A stretch of DNA of 20,026 nt from Verrucomicrobiales bacterium (lineage in GTDB: Bacteria; Verrucomicrobiota; Verrucomicrobiia; Methylacidiphilales; JAAUTS01): the NCBI GenBank assembly GCA_031279715.1, contig JAITHY010000248.1, positions 1 to 20,026 on the forward strand. The letters run 5' to 3'. Numbering within the stretch: the first letter of the stretch is position 1; each line of letters opens with the position of its first letter. Below the pieces are notes generated by a model, which searched no databases, had not been told where the DNA came from, and was given only the letters and a program-made list of their open reading frames with translations. A program made the position numbers and the translations under genes. Shown here piece after piece: positions 1 to 9,050 of this stretch.

Positions 1-694
1 TGATAGACGCCGGAGGTTTTCACGCGCATGGGCCAGCGGGCGGAGTCGCTGGCGTTGACCCAGTGGCCGAGGTTGGGCGGCTCATTTTCCAGCCGGAGGC
101 TGTTGCCCTTGATGATGGCGTGTTCGGCGGTGAAGGTCAGCGCGCCGTCAGCGTCCGGCTGGACAGGCGGCGGGGAGTTGGATTTGCAAGCCGTCGGGGA
201 TTTTGCTGACCGTCAGCGGGCGCGAGGGCTGGGTGAGGAGGCTGGCTTTGGTGACTTGAGCGCCAGCGGGGACGTGGAGTTGACCATCATAAATGGCTGC
301 GCGGATTTGAACATGGCGAAGCCGTCGTGGTGTTTGGCGGTGATGATGAGGTAGCGCATGCCGGCGGCCTTGGCGAGCGCGACCCATTCGTCCGCGTTGA
401 ACTTGACGGGATTGAATTGCGCCGTCAGCGCCGAATAGTCGGCGACGGGGATGGACATGGATTTCATAATCCACTCGCCATTGTGGCTTTTGGGGGACTG
501 CCCCTGCCACACGCCGGCGGGCACGGCATAGACGCCCCAATGGATGAACATGCCAAAGCGCGCCACCACGCCAGCCGCGCGTCACGGTCAGCGGCGCTTT
601 CCGTGTCCTGCGCTGACGGCACGGGATGCGCCGCGCTCATGGTCAGCGCCACCATCATCAACCCCACCGTCAGCCATGAGCGGAAAATTTTCAT
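1..694 (-). pseudogene. Decayed GH29 alpha-L-fucosidase (frameshifted, catalytic domain deleted, cut by window edge)
   Basis: Read on the minus strand from the ATG at 694, a Sec signal peptide (MKIFRSWLTVGLMM...) runs in one frame to a WWR near 560. The GH29 signature GMFIHWGVYAVPAGVW then appears in a second frame from about 563, and that frame continues through AKHHDGFAMFKSA to about 300. A third stretch (YDGQLHVPAGAQVTKASLL, then IPDGLQIQLPAACP) lies in another frame from about 300 to 160, and a fourth (ALTFTAEHAIIKGNSLRLE, then NLGHWVNASDSARW) from about 160 to the edge. These match the start and the C-terminal part of fucosidases, so several hundred residues between them, including the region of the catalytic nucleophile and acid/base, are absent at about 300. 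In a living form this would be an exported enzyme removing fucose from glycans. Sequencing error could explain single frameshifts but not the missing middle. The gene is divergent from prs. Confidence 0.8.
205..217. repeat. Perfect 13-bp palindrome GCTGACCGTCAGC
   Basis: Two halves of the abundant word meet head to head around one base, inside the fucosidase remnant. Confidence 0.8.
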
Positions 695-817
695 GCGCGG
701 CAACTTTAACGTCCGCCGCCGCGCGCTGGCTATGCACAAAACCACTTTTTTTATGGACGAAACCATTATTTGTAAAAACGCCTTGCGATTGAAAAAAAAA
801 AAGGGAGAATAGCCGCC

Positions 818-1795
818 ATGTCCCGCTCCACATTCGCCAACCAACTGCAAGTCTTCACCGGCAGCGCCAACAAGGAACTCGCCCAGGCCATCGCGGATTT
901 TGTCGGCGTCCCGCTGGGCAACGTCACCGTCAGCGCCTTCCCCGATGGCGAGAGTTTTGTCAAATACGAGGACAACATTCGCGGCAACGACGTCTTTATT
1001 GTCCAGCCCACCTGCCCGCCCACCAATCATCATTTGATGGAACTGTTCATCATGATTGACGCCGCCCGCCGCGCCAGCGCCGCGCGCATCACCGCCGTGA
1101 TTCCGTTCTTCGGCTACGCCCGCCAGGACCGCAAAGACCAGCCGCGCGTCCCCATCACCGCCAAACTGGTCGCCAATCTCCTCACCACCGCCGGCGCCGA
1201 CCGTGTGCTGACGATGGACTTGCACGCGCAACAAATCCAGGGCTTTTTCGACATCCCCGTCGACCACCTCTACGCCGCGCCGGTCTTTTACAAATACTTG
1301 CTGACCAAAAAACCGGAAAACCTCACCGTCGTCACCCCCGACGTCGGCGGAATGAAAATGGCGGCGGCCTACTCGCAAGTGCTCAACGCCGGCCTGGCCA
1401 TCGTCGCCAAGCGCCGCATCAGCGCCACCGAGACCGAGGCCATCAACATCGTCGGCGACGTCGCTGACCGTGACATCCTGCTCGTCGATGACATGACCGA
1501 GACCGCCGGCACCTTGACATCAGCGGCAAAAATCCTCACCGCCAACGGCGCGAAAACCATCTACGCCGCTGTCAGTCACGCCATTCTGAATGAGAAAGCC
1601 GAGTCGCGCCTAAAGACCTCGCCCATCAAGGAACTCATCACCACCAACAGCACCCCCGTCCCGCAAATCCCCGGCGTCAACATCACCGTCCTGAACGTCG
1701 CCGAACTCCTCGGCGAGGCCATCAAACGCATCCACTACGGCGAATCCGTCTCCTCGCTGTTCAACGTCGGCAACGGGAAGAAAATGGGATTTTAA
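818..1795 (+). CDS. prs: Ribose-phosphate pyrophosphokinase (PRPP synthetase, class I)
   Basis: This cytoplasmic enzyme makes phosphoribosyl pyrophosphate from ribose 5-phosphate and ATP, feeding purine, pyrimidine, NAD, His and Trp synthesis. The 325-residue product has the normal length of the family. Visible motifs are the ATP-site segment YARQDRK (100-106), DLHAQQIQGFF (134-144), the catalytic-loop KRR (198-200), and the PRPP-binding loop DDMTETAGT (224-232). The start at 818 is supported by a purine-rich GGGAGA about ten bases upstream, just after a run of A. The upstream 695-817 gap separates it from the divergent fucosidase remnant and should hold its promoter, but I see no convincing box pair. 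The next gene, fumarase, has its own predicted promoter, so the two are probably not one operon. Confidence 0.96.
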   Translation: MSRSTFANQLQVFTGSANKELAQAIADFVGVPLGNVTVSAFPDGESFVKYEDNIRGNDVFIVQPTCPPTNHHLMELFIMIDAARRASAARITAVIPFFGYARQDRKDQPRVPITAKLVANLLTTAGADRVLTMDLHAQQIQGFFDIPVDHLYAAPVFYKYLLTKKPENLTVVTPDVGGMKMAAAYSQVLNAGLAIVAKRRISATETEAINIVGDVADRDILLVDDMTETAGTLTSAAKILTANGAKTIYAAVSHAILNEKAESRLKTSPIKELITTNSTPVPQIPGVNITVLNVAELLGEAIKRIHYGESVSSLFNVGNGKKMGF

Positions 1796-1835
1796 CCAGC
1801 GCCATTCCGCAAGCCTTCGCAACCGGAGTTTTTGC

Positions 1836-1864
1836 TTGGTCAAACCGCTGACGCTCGCTAACAT
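1836..1864 (+). promoter_or_regulatory. Predicted leaderless promoter of the class I fumarase gene
   Basis: A -35-like TTGGTC (1836-1841), a 17-bp spacer and a -10-like TAACAT (1859-1864) lie so that the A of the fumarase ATG at 1871 falls at the expected +1, with six bases between. No Shine-Dalgarno sequence precedes the ATG. The spacer contains a copy of the abundant GCTGAC word (1847-1852). The individual boxes are weak matches; support comes from the same layout recurring at other genes in the window. Confidence 0.45.
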
Positions 1865-1870
1865 TGGCGC

Positions 1871-3514
1871 ATGGCCACCCCTGAATTTCATTATCAGAAA
1901 ATGTTCCCGCTTAGCGCGGACAAGACCCAGTACCGCCCGCTGACCGGGGATTTTGTGTCGGTCGAAAAATTCGGCGCGGAGGAAATCCTGCGCGTCAAAC
2001 CCGAAGCGCTGACATTCCTCGCCAACCAGGCTTTCAAGGAAATCGCCTACTACCTCCGCCCCGCGCACTTGCAACAGGTCGCCGCCATCCTCGACGACCC
2101 CGAGGCGTCCGAGAACGACCGCAACGTGGCGCTGACCATGCTCCGCAACGCCGAGGTTTCCGCGCAAGGCATCCTGCCGTTCTGCCAGGACACCGGCACC
2201 GCCATCATCGTCGGCAAAAAGGGACAGCGCGTCTGGACGGGCGCTGACGATGAGGAATTCCTCTCGCACGGCGTTTACAAAACCTACACCGAGGAAAATC
2301 TGCGCTACTCGCAAAACGCCCCGCTGACGATGTGGGACGAACAAAACACCGGCACGAACCTGCCCGCGCAAATCGACCTGTATGCCACCAATAGTGACGA
2401 GTATTCATTCCTCTTCATCGCCAAGGGCGGTGGCTCGGCGAACAAAACGTATTTGTACCAAGAAACCCGCGCCACCGTCGTGCCCGGCGTGCTGGAGAAA
2501 TTCTTGACCGAAAAAATGCTGACGCTCGGCACCGCCGCGTGCCCGCCCTACCACCTCGCGTTCGTCATCGGCGGCACCTCGGCGGAGACCAACTTGAAAA
2601 CGGTGAAACTCGCCTCGACAAAATATTACGACGAACTGCCGACCACCGGCAACGAGCACGGGCGCGCCTTCCGCGATGTGGAGATGGAGGTAAAAATGCT
2701 GGCGGCGGCGCGCCGGTGCGGCTTCGGCGCGCAGTTTGGCGGCAAATACTACGCGCTTGACGTGCGCGTCATCCGCCTCCCGCGGCACGGCGCCTCGTGC
2801 CCCATCGGCCTGGGCGTGTCATGCTCAGCGGACCGCAACATCAAGGCGAAAATCAACCGCGCAGGCCTCTGGCTCGAACAACTCGAACACAATCCGGCCA
2901 AATACATTCCCGAACAATACCGCCGTTTCAACGCTGACGCTCACGCCAAATTTGTGCGGATTAACCTGAACCAGCCAATGACGGAAATTCTCGCCGAGCT
3001 TGACCGCCATCCGGTGACAACACCGCTGATGCTCAGCGGCACCATCATCGTCGCCCGCGACATCGCGCACGCAAAGCTCAAGGAACGCCTCGATCAAACC
3101 GGCGGCCTGCCGCAATATTTCAAAGACCATCCGGTGTACTACGCGGGGCCGGCGAAAACCCCGGCGGGCCTGCCCTCCGGCTCCTTCGGTCCAACAACCG
3201 CGGGCCGCATGGACAGCTACGTCGATTTGTTCCAACAACACGGCGGCTCGCTGATCATGATTGCGAAAGGCAACCGCGGCAAACAAGTCACGGATGCCTG
3301 CAAAAAACACGGCGGTTTCTATCTCGGCGGCATCGGCGGCCCCGCCGCGCTGCTGGCGCGGGAAAACATCAGAAAAGTCGAAATCGTCGAATACCCCGAA
3401 CTCGGCATGGAAGCCGTCTGGAAAATCGAAGTCAAGGACTTCCCCGCCTTTATTCTGGTGGACAACAAAGGCAACGATTTCTTCCAGCAAATCAACTGCG
3501 GCTGCGGACATTGA
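1871..3514 (+). CDS. fumA: Fumarate hydratase, class I (4Fe-4S)
   Basis: Class I fumarases interconvert fumarate and malate in the TCA cycle using an oxygen-sensitive 4Fe-4S cluster. The 547-residue product has the full alpha plus beta domain length of FumA/FumB. Cys105 (in PFCQDTGTA), Cys224 (in TAACPPYH) and Cys318 (in GLGVSCSADR) fall at the same positions as the three cluster ligands of the E. coli enzyme as I recall them. The GFGAQFGGKYYALDVRVIRL segment (284-303) and the C-terminal beta domain with GSFGPTTAGRMDSYVD are also typical. The protein ends in a Cys-rich INCGCGH. The ATG at 1871 has no ribosome binding site and sits six bases after a -10-like box, suggesting a leaderless message. 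Dependence on an oxygen-labile cluster beside an aerotolerance-type Bat operon is suggestive but may be chance. Confidence 0.95.
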   Translation: MATPEFHYQKMFPLSADKTQYRPLTGDFVSVEKFGAEEILRVKPEALTFLANQAFKEIAYYLRPAHLQQVAAILDDPEASENDRNVALTMLRNAEVSAQGILPFCQDTGTAIIVGKKGQRVWTGADDEEFLSHGVYKTYTEENLRYSQNAPLTMWDEQNTGTNLPAQIDLYATNSDEYSFLFIAKGGGSANKTYLYQETRATVVPGVLEKFLTEKMLTLGTAACPPYHLAFVIGGTSAETNLKTVKLASTKYYDELPTTGNEHGRAFRDVEMEVKMLAAARRCGFGAQFGGKYYALDVRVIRLPRHGASCPIGLGVSCSADRNIKAKINRAGLWLEQLEHNPAKYIPEQYRRFNADAHAKFVRINLNQPMTEILAELDRHPVTTPLMLSGTIIVARDIAHAKLKERLDQTGGLPQYFKDHPVYYAGPAKTPAGLPSGSFGPTTAGRMDSYVDLFQQHGGSLIMIAKGNRGKQVTDACKKHGGFYLGGIGGPAALLARENIRKVEIVEYPELGMEAVWKIEVKDFPAFILVDNKGNDFFQQINCGCGH

Positions 3515-3602
3515 CGCAAACAAACCTCCCTTTCATCGTCCGCATCAACCTTCCGCCACCCTTTTCCCCCGCTGATTATTACCAATTTGTAATCACGCGG
3601 AA

Positions 3603-4304
3603 ATGTTGCGGTCAGGTTGGCGTGGCAGGCTTCCTGTCATGCAGTCAATGCGCAATCAAAAGGCGGGCGGAATGGCGGCGGGGCTTTACTCCCTTTTTGC
3701 CCCGGCGGTGTTCGCCAGCCTTTTTTCCGGCGCGGGGGCCTGGGCGCAAACCGCCCAGCCCCCGCCGCCGGTTTTTGCGCCCGCCGACGGCCAGGACATC
3801 GCGGACATTCACGGGATTTGGGTGCCGCAGTATCAGCAATATTTTTGGCCAACGCTGACAGTCATCGCGGCGCTGCTCATCATCAGCGGATTGACATGGT
3901 GGCTCGTGCGCTGGCTCAAATCACGGAAACCGACGCTGACACTGCATCAAATTATCATGCAAAAATTGGCGCAATGCCGCGCACTCATCGCCGATGGCAA
4001 CGCGCGTCTGTTCTCCGGCGTGGTGTCCGACATTGTGCGCGGCTATCTGGAACAGCGCTTCGCCGTGCCGAGCGCGCACCAGACCACGGAGGAATTCATT
4101 CGCTCCGCCGCGCAAAACGCTGACGGTGAGCTGGCGCCGTATTTGCCGCAATTGCGGGATTTTCTCAGCTACTGCGACATGGCAAAATTTGCCCGCTCGG
4201 AATTAAACGTCGAATTAATGAGCTTAATGCTGGCGAGCGCGGAAAAATTTGTCGAGGCAACCCGGCAGGTTTCCGCTGACCGAGCAACGGAGGCAACCTC
4301 ATGA
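3603..4304 (+). CDS. DUF4381-like membrane protein, first gene of the Bat operon
   Basis: The product (up to 233 residues) has a hydrophobic N-terminal region ending AGAWAQT that looks like a signal peptide, the sequence DIADIHGIWVPQYQQYFWP, a transmembrane segment (LTVIAALLIISGLTWWLV) and a cytoplasmic tail with CDMAKFARSE. A short DI-GI-P motif, one membrane span and a CD-AKFA tail are what I expect of the DUF4381-type proteins that often precede batA. Its role in the Bat complex is unknown. The stop overlaps the batA start by four bases (ATGA at 4301-4304), so translation is coupled. The start is uncertain: ATG at 3603, 3639 or 3648 are all possible, and the last gives the cleanest signal peptide. 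A -10-like TGTAAT lies at 3588-3593. Family assignment is from gene order and motifs only. Confidence 0.72.
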   Translation: MLRSGWRGRLPVMQSMRNQKAGGMAAGLYSLFAPAVFASLFSGAGAWAQTAQPPPPVFAPADGQDIADIHGIWVPQYQQYFWPTLTVIAALLIISGLTWWLVRWLKSRKPTLTLHQIIMQKLAQCRALIADGNARLFSGVVSDIVRGYLEQRFAVPSAHQTTEEFIRSAAQNADGELAPYLPQLRDFLSYCDMAKFARSELNVELMSLMLASAEKFVEATRQVSADRATEATS

Positions 4305-5302
4305 CGCGATTTCTCCATCCCGAGGCGCTCTGGCTGCTGGCGGCGCTGCCCCTGTTGGCATGGTGGGGGGGGCGGCGCGGAAAGGAGGCGACGATTTTGT
4401 TTTCGTCAACGTCAGTGGCGCGGCAAGTCGGCGCGCCGCGAAAATCGGCGGCGGGCTGGTTCGCCATGTCGCCGCGGCTGCTGGCGCTGACGCTGTTCAT
4501 CATCGCGCTGGCACGCCCGCAACTGGGCCGGCAAACCCAGGACGCCCAGGCGAACGGCATCGACATCATGCTGGCGGTGGACTTGAGCGGCTCAATGCAG
4601 GCGCTGGATTTCAAGCTGAACGGACAGCCGGCCAGCCGCGTCGAGGTGGTGAAATCGGTCGTGAAAAATTTCATCGCGCAACGGCCCGATGACCGCATCG
4701 GCGCGGTGGCGTTCGCCGGCTACGCGCACTTGGTCTCGCCGCTGACGCTGGACCACGACTGGCTGGAGCAGCGACTCAGCTCGCTGGACACGGACAAAAT
4801 GGCGGCGGACGGCACGGCCATCGGCAGCGCCATCGCCACGGCGGTCAACCATTTGCGCGACCAGAAAAGCAAGTCGCGCATTATCATTCTGCTCACCGAC
4901 GGCGTGAACAACGCGGGCGCGGTCACGCCGCTGACGGCGGCGGACTTGGCCCAGGCAATGGGCATCAAGGTGTACACCATCGGCGCGGGCACGCGCGGCG
5001 AGGCGCTGACGCCCGCCACAGACCAGTTCGGACGCAAAGTCACCGTGCCGATGAAGGTGGACATCGACGAGGACACGCTGCGGCAAATCGCGGAGCAAAC
5101 CGGCGGCCAGTATTATCGCGCCACGGACACGGACACTTTGAAAAACATTTACGCTGAAATCAACGCGATGGAAACGACAACACGGGCTGTCAAAAAATTC
5201 GAGAGCCTCCGGGAGTTGTTTCATTGGCCGTTGTTGGCGGGGCTGGCGGCGCTGCTGCTGGAAATTGCGCGCGCCGAGGCTCTGGTACGGAGGTTGCCAT
5301 GA
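4301..5302 (+). CDS. batA: BatA, von Willebrand factor A domain membrane protein
   Basis: This 333-residue protein has a membrane segment at about 8-22, a second at about 58-72 followed by the family hallmark ALARPQLG, a vWA domain, and a C-terminal span (FHWPLLAGLAALLLE). The metal-binding MIDAS motif is intact: D94-x-S96-x-S98, with Thr172 in DGTAIGSA and the TDG at 199-201. Bat proteins were described as aerotolerance factors in Bacteroides and are widespread with MoxR-type ATPases; the exact activity is not established. The gene overlaps its upstream neighbour and batB by four bases on each side, indicating one coupled transcript. The vWA face is predicted to lie outside the cytoplasm between the second and third spans. 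Confidence 0.92.
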   Translation: MTRFLHPEALWLLAALPLLAWWGGRRGKEATILFSSTSVARQVGAPRKSAAGWFAMSPRLLALTLFIIALARPQLGRQTQDAQANGIDIMLAVDLSGSMQALDFKLNGQPASRVEVVKSVVKNFIAQRPDDRIGAVAFAGYAHLVSPLTLDHDWLEQRLSSLDTDKMAADGTAIGSAIATAVNHLRDQKSKSRIIILLTDGVNNAGAVTPLTAADLAQAMGIKVYTIGAGTRGEALTPATDQFGRKVTVPMKVDIDEDTLRQIAEQTGGQYYRATDTDTLKNIYAEINAMETTTRAVKKFESLRELFHWPLLAGLAALLLEIARAEALVRRLP

Positions 5303-7215
5303 CCTTTGCCGCGCCAAACTGGTTGTACGCCGGGCTGACGGCGGCCGCGCTGCTGGCGGGATTGTTCTGGTGGGCTGACCGTCAGCGGCGGCGGGCGCTG
5401 GCGGCGCTGGTGTCGCGGCATTTGCTGGCGGCGCTGACGGTGAACTTTTCCCCGCGGCGCCGGTTGGCGAAGCGGGTGCTGTTCATCAGCGGCGTCGCGT
5501 GTCTGTTCGTCGCTCTGGCGCGGCCGCAATATGGCCACCGGTGGCAGGAGGTGAAACGCAAGGGAATTGACCTGGTCGTGGCGGTGGACGTGTCGCGCAG
5601 CATGCTGAGCGAGGATGTGAAGCCAAACCGCCTGGAGCGCGCCAAACTGGCCATCCGCGACTTGGCGGAACTCGCTGACGGTGACCGGCTGGCGTTGATT
5701 CCGTTCGCCGGCAGCGCCTATGTGATGTGCCCGCCGACGCTGGACTACGACATGTTTTTGCAATCGCTCGACGCGCTGTCACCGGACGTGATGCCGCTGC
5801 CGGGCACGGACCTCGCCGCGGCGCTTCAAGCGTCCGGGGATTTGCTGGACAAGGCGGCGGGCGGACGCAAGATTGTGCTCTTGTTCACGGACGGCGAGGA
5901 TTTGGAAGGCGCGGCGCTGGCGGCGGCGAAGCGGGCGGCGGCGCGGGACATTGTGATTTACACGGTCGGCGTCGGCACGGCGGCGGGGGATTTGATACCG
6001 GTCACCGGCAGCGGCGGCGGCGTGGATTTTTTGAAGGACGAAAGCGGCAAGATTGTGAAATCACGGCTGGACGAGTCAACGCTGAAAAAAATCGCCGGGC
6101 TGACCGGTGGCGCGTACATCCTGCAAAACTCACGCGGCGGCGTGGAGGAATTGTATCACGACAAAATCAAGATTATTCCGAAACAGGAATTGAGCAGCCG
6201 CATGGAAAAAATTCCGCTGGAACGCTTCGTGTGGCCGCTGCTGGCGGGCATTGCCCTGTTGGCGGCGGAATTTTTGACGCGCGAACGGACATCGCCATGG
6301 TTCACCCGCAAGGCAACGCTGATGGTGACATTGCTTGGCGTGTCACTGTCAGCGGCTCAGGCGGCGCCGCTCCTGGATGAGCGCGATCAAAAAACGTACT
6401 CCCGACTCGCGGAAAAATACGCGGCGAAGTCGGCCGGGAACCCGGATGACCCGGTGTTGCATTACAATCTCGGCACGGCCAATTACAAGCTCGGTCATTA
6501 CGAGGCGGCGGCGGATGAGTTTCAAAAGGCACTGTCAGCGGCTGATGTAAAGTTGCAAAATTTCGCCTATTACAATCTCGGCAACGCGCAATACCGGCGC
6601 GGCGAGCCAACCGAAAAAACCGATCCGGAGAAGACGCGCAATTGGTGGCGACAGTCGGTGCAGGCCTACCAAGGCGCGTTGCAACTGGACGCTGACGACG
6701 CGCAGGCGAGGCAGAATCTGGAGTTTGTGCAAAAACGGTTGAATGAATTGCCGCCGCCGCAACAAAATCAAGACGAAAAAAATCAGGATGACAAAAAAGA
6801 CGGACGGCAAAACGACCAACCCCAGCAAAATCAGCAACAAAATTCGCGGGAACAAAACCGCCAAAACAAGGACGTCCAGGATCCGCGGCAGCAACAATCC
6901 GGCGCTGACGGTGACCAGCGAAAAAAGCAGGGCGCTGACCATGACAAAAATCAGCAAAACCAGCCGCCGGACCAAAAACCGGACGGCGAGCGGAAAAAAG
7001 ACGACGGTCAGCGGCAACCGAACAACGCCGACGACGAAAAAAAAACGGCTGACCATCAGCGGCCATCCCAACCGGCGAAGTCCGGCGGCCTGACCAAGGA
7101 ACAGGCGCGCGCCGCGCTTGACGCCTTGAAGGGCGAGGAGAAACCTTATAACATCATGATGCCGAATTACCGGAGCGCCGACCCGCAGACGCGGCGGCAG
7201 GGAAAGGATTGGTAA
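5299..7215 (+). CDS. batB: BatB-BatC fusion: vWA domain plus TPR and a long Gln/Asn/Lys/Asp-rich tail
   Basis: I start at ATG 5299, which overlaps the batA stop and follows CGGAGG at 5288-5293; an upstream in-frame start is inside batA. The 638-residue product has a membrane span (about 57-75) followed by ALARPQYG, a vWA domain with D97-x-S99-x-S101 and TDG 197-199, and a span at 309-325. A second hydrophobic stretch (about 339-355, ending SAAQA) resembles a signal peptide. TPR units follow (LHYNLGTANYKLGHYEAAAD, about 387-406, and FAYYNLGNAQYRRGE), then about 120 residues rich in Q, N, D and K, and a short conserved-looking tail ending GKDW. In many genomes BatB and BatC are separate; the internal signal-like segment marks the join. 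The charged tail is probably disordered and extracytoplasmic. Confidence 0.9.
   Translation: MTFAAPNWLYAGLTAAALLAGLFWWADRQRRRALAALVSRHLLAALTVNFSPRRRLAKRVLFISGVACLFVALARPQYGHRWQEVKRKGIDLVVAVDVSRSMLSEDVKPNRLERAKLAIRDLAELADGDRLALIPFAGSAYVMCPPTLDYDMFLQSLDALSPDVMPLPGTDLAAALQASGDLLDKAAGGRKIVLLFTDGEDLEGAALAAAKRAAARDIVIYTVGVGTAAGDLIPVTGSGGGVDFLKDESGKIVKSRLDESTLKKIAGLTGGAYILQNSRGGVEELYHDKIKIIPKQELSSRMEKIPLERFVWPLLAGIALLAAEFLTRERTSPWFTRKATLMVTLLGVSLSAAQAAPLLDERDQKTYSRLAEKYAAKSAGNPDDPVLHYNLGTANYKLGHYEAAADEFQKALSAADVKLQNFAYYNLGNAQYRRGEPTEKTDPEKTRNWWRQSVQAYQGALQLDADDAQARQNLEFVQKRLNELPPPQQNQDEKNQDDKKDGRQNDQPQQNQQQNSREQNRQNKDVQDPRQQQSGADGDQRKKQGADHDKNQQNQPPDQKPDGERKKDDGQRQPNNADDEKKTADHQRPSQPAKSGGLTKEQARAALDALKGEEKPYNIMMPNYRSADPQTRRQGKDW
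5374..5386. repeat. Perfect 13-bp palindrome GCTGACCGTCAGC
   Basis: This copy lies in the 5' part of batB, in codons just after the first short N-terminal segment, and has the same sequence as the copy at 205. Confidence 0.8.
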
Positions 7216-9050
7216 TGAAAAATTTTCAGTTTGCAATTTTCACTTTGCGAAAAGTCGCGCTGACGTTGCTCGCGCTGACGGTGACGGTGAGCGCGGAGAG
7301 CGGCATCAGCGCGCGGTTGAACCGGGACACCGTCGCGCTCGGCAGCTCGGCGACGCTGCAACTGGAGGTGCGCGGCGACACCCTCGGCGCGCTGACCGTG
7401 CCGCAGGTGGCCGGCTTGCAACTGGAGCAGATCGGCTCGTCGCGGCGCAACAATGTTTCATTTTCATTCGGCAACGCCGGCAGCGCCTCGTCACGCGAAA
7501 CCATCGTGCAAATCGGCTTCCGCGTGGTGCCGCAACGCGACGGCAGCTTCACCATTCCGCCGTTCACCTGCGAGATTGACGGCAAAACTTACGCCACCCC
7601 GCCGCTGACGCTGACCGCGCTCAAGGACAGCGCGGCGGCGACGCAGTTCGCCAACGCCGGCTCACCATCAGCGGCAACGCCAGCGGCGGCGCCAGCGGGG
7701 CAGACCGCCGCGATTTTCGGCAAAATCACCGGCGTGCCGGAAAAAATGTACGTCGGCCAGATAACACCCGCGACGGTCACGTTTTACGTCAACCGCCACG
7801 CGAATTTGCAAATCGGCCAAATCGGCCTGCCCTCACTCAAACACGACGCCTTCGCCGCGCCCGCGCCACGCCCCGACGAGGTGCGGCAGCAACAGGACAA
7901 CGCTTACCATGTGTTCAGCACGGTCGTGCCGCTGACCGCCATCAAGGAGGGCCGGTTCGAGCTGGCCGCCGAGTGGGCGCTGACGGTGCTCGTCGCCGAG
8001 GAGCCGGGCGGTGGAGACGAGTCCCCGTTCAACCATCCGCTGCTCCGCGGTTTTCTCGGACGGCAGACGCAAAAATCCGTCACCGTCAGCAGCGAGCGGC
8101 TGGGCGTCGAGGTGCTGCCCCTGCCGGATGCGGAACGGCCCGCGTCGTTCACGGGCGCGGTGGGCCGGTTCGACGCCACCCTCAGCGCCGAACCCGCCGA
8201 GGTGCGCACCGGCGACCCGCTGACGTTGAAGATTTCAATCAAGGGCAGCGGCAACTTTGACCGCATCGCCGCGCCCGCGCCAACCGCCGGCGCAGGATGG
8301 AAAACCTATCCCGCCAGCGCGAAATTTGAGTCCGCCGACAGCACGGGCATCACAGGCGTGAAAATTTTCACCCAGGCGCTGATTCCGCAAAACGAACAAG
8401 CCAGAATTTTACCCGCCGTGGAGTTTTCTTACTTCGACCCGCTGACGGTCAAGTACGTCACCGTGACCCCGCCGCCGCCGCCCGTGACCGTGCTGCCCGC
8501 GGAGCCAGGCGGCGCCCTCGCCCGCCAAGCCGCGGCTCACGGCGCTGACAGTGCCTTGGCGGCCCAAAATCCAGCGCTGGCGCCGATTCGCCTGGAGGAG
8601 GGCGCGGTGCGCGCGGACTTGCGTCCGGTGACGGGCACGGCGTGGTTTTGGATGGCGAACGGCGGCTCGCTGTTATTCGGCCTGGCGGGATTTTTGCTGC
8701 TGCGGCGTCACCGCAAAACCCTTGACGCTGATTATCAGGCGCGCCGGCAAACCGACCGCCACACCGCGCTGGCGCTGCAAGCGCTCGACACCGCGCTCGC
8801 CAACGAGGATTCCGCCGCCTTCGCCGAGGCCGCCAGCCGCGCGTTGCGGGAACATCTTGCGGGTTTGTGGAACTTGCGCGCGGAAAGCCTCACCACCGCG
8901 GATGTCCGCCAGCGGCTCGGCGGCGAGGGTGAGTCGGCGCTGGCGTTGTTTGAGGCCGCTGACGCCGTCACCTACGCGGGGCGCCGGCTCAGCCGCGCAG
9001 AAATGGTTGATTTTAAGCGACAGGTCAGGGAACAACTCAACCAATCATGA
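7215..9050 (+). CDS. batD: BatD family protein
   Basis: The ATG at 7215 shares one base with the batB stop (TAATG) and follows GGAAAGGA at 7201-7208, so I prefer it to the TTG six bases earlier. The 611-residue protein has a signal peptide (about 1-27, ending TVSA), a long beta-rich extracytoplasmic region, one transmembrane segment near 476-495 (NGGSLLFGLAGFLLLRRHRK) and a cytoplasmic helical tail. This order matches BatD, the large exported partner of the vWA proteins BatA and BatB. No catalytic motif is visible. The reading frame is unusually rich in the GCTGAC word, read mostly as LTV or LTL, for example in the signal peptide (ALTVTVSA) and at PLTLTAL. The 3' end overlaps batE by four bases. 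Confidence 0.88.
   Translation: MKNFQFAIFTLRKVALTLLALTVTVSAESGISARLNRDTVALGSSATLQLEVRGDTLGALTVPQVAGLQLEQIGSSRRNNVSFSFGNAGSASSRETIVQIGFRVVPQRDGSFTIPPFTCEIDGKTYATPPLTLTALKDSAAATQFANAGSPSAATPAAAPAGQTAAIFGKITGVPEKMYVGQITPATVTFYVNRHANLQIGQIGLPSLKHDAFAAPAPRPDEVRQQQDNAYHVFSTVVPLTAIKEGRFELAAEWALTVLVAEEPGGGDESPFNHPLLRGFLGRQTQKSVTVSSERLGVEVLPLPDAERPASFTGAVGRFDATLSAEPAEVRTGDPLTLKISIKGSGNFDRIAAPAPTAGAGWKTYPASAKFESADSTGITGVKIFTQALIPQNEQARILPAVEFSYFDPLTVKYVTVTPPPPPVTVLPAEPGGALARQAAAHGADSALAAQNPALAPIRLEEGAVRADLRPVTGTAWFWMANGGSLLFGLAGFLLLRRHRKTLDADYQARRQTDRHTALALQALDTALANEDSAAFAEAASRALREHLAGLWNLRAESLTTADVRQRLGGEGESALALFEAADAVTYAGRRLSRAEMVDFKRQVREQLNQS

Noticed and set aside
791..802. Run of A before prs as a phase-variable tract
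   Set aside because: It precedes the ribosome binding site without changing the reading frame; nothing else suggests switching.
464..1378. A 304-codon open frame antisense to prs
   Set aside because: Its middle is the complement of conserved prs codons and gives a low-complexity product; only its last part is real, as the signal peptide of the fucosidase remnant.
5224..5298. Upstream start adding 25 residues to BatB
   Set aside because: These codons lie inside batA, and the ATG at 5299 has both a ribosome binding site and the usual stop/start overlap.
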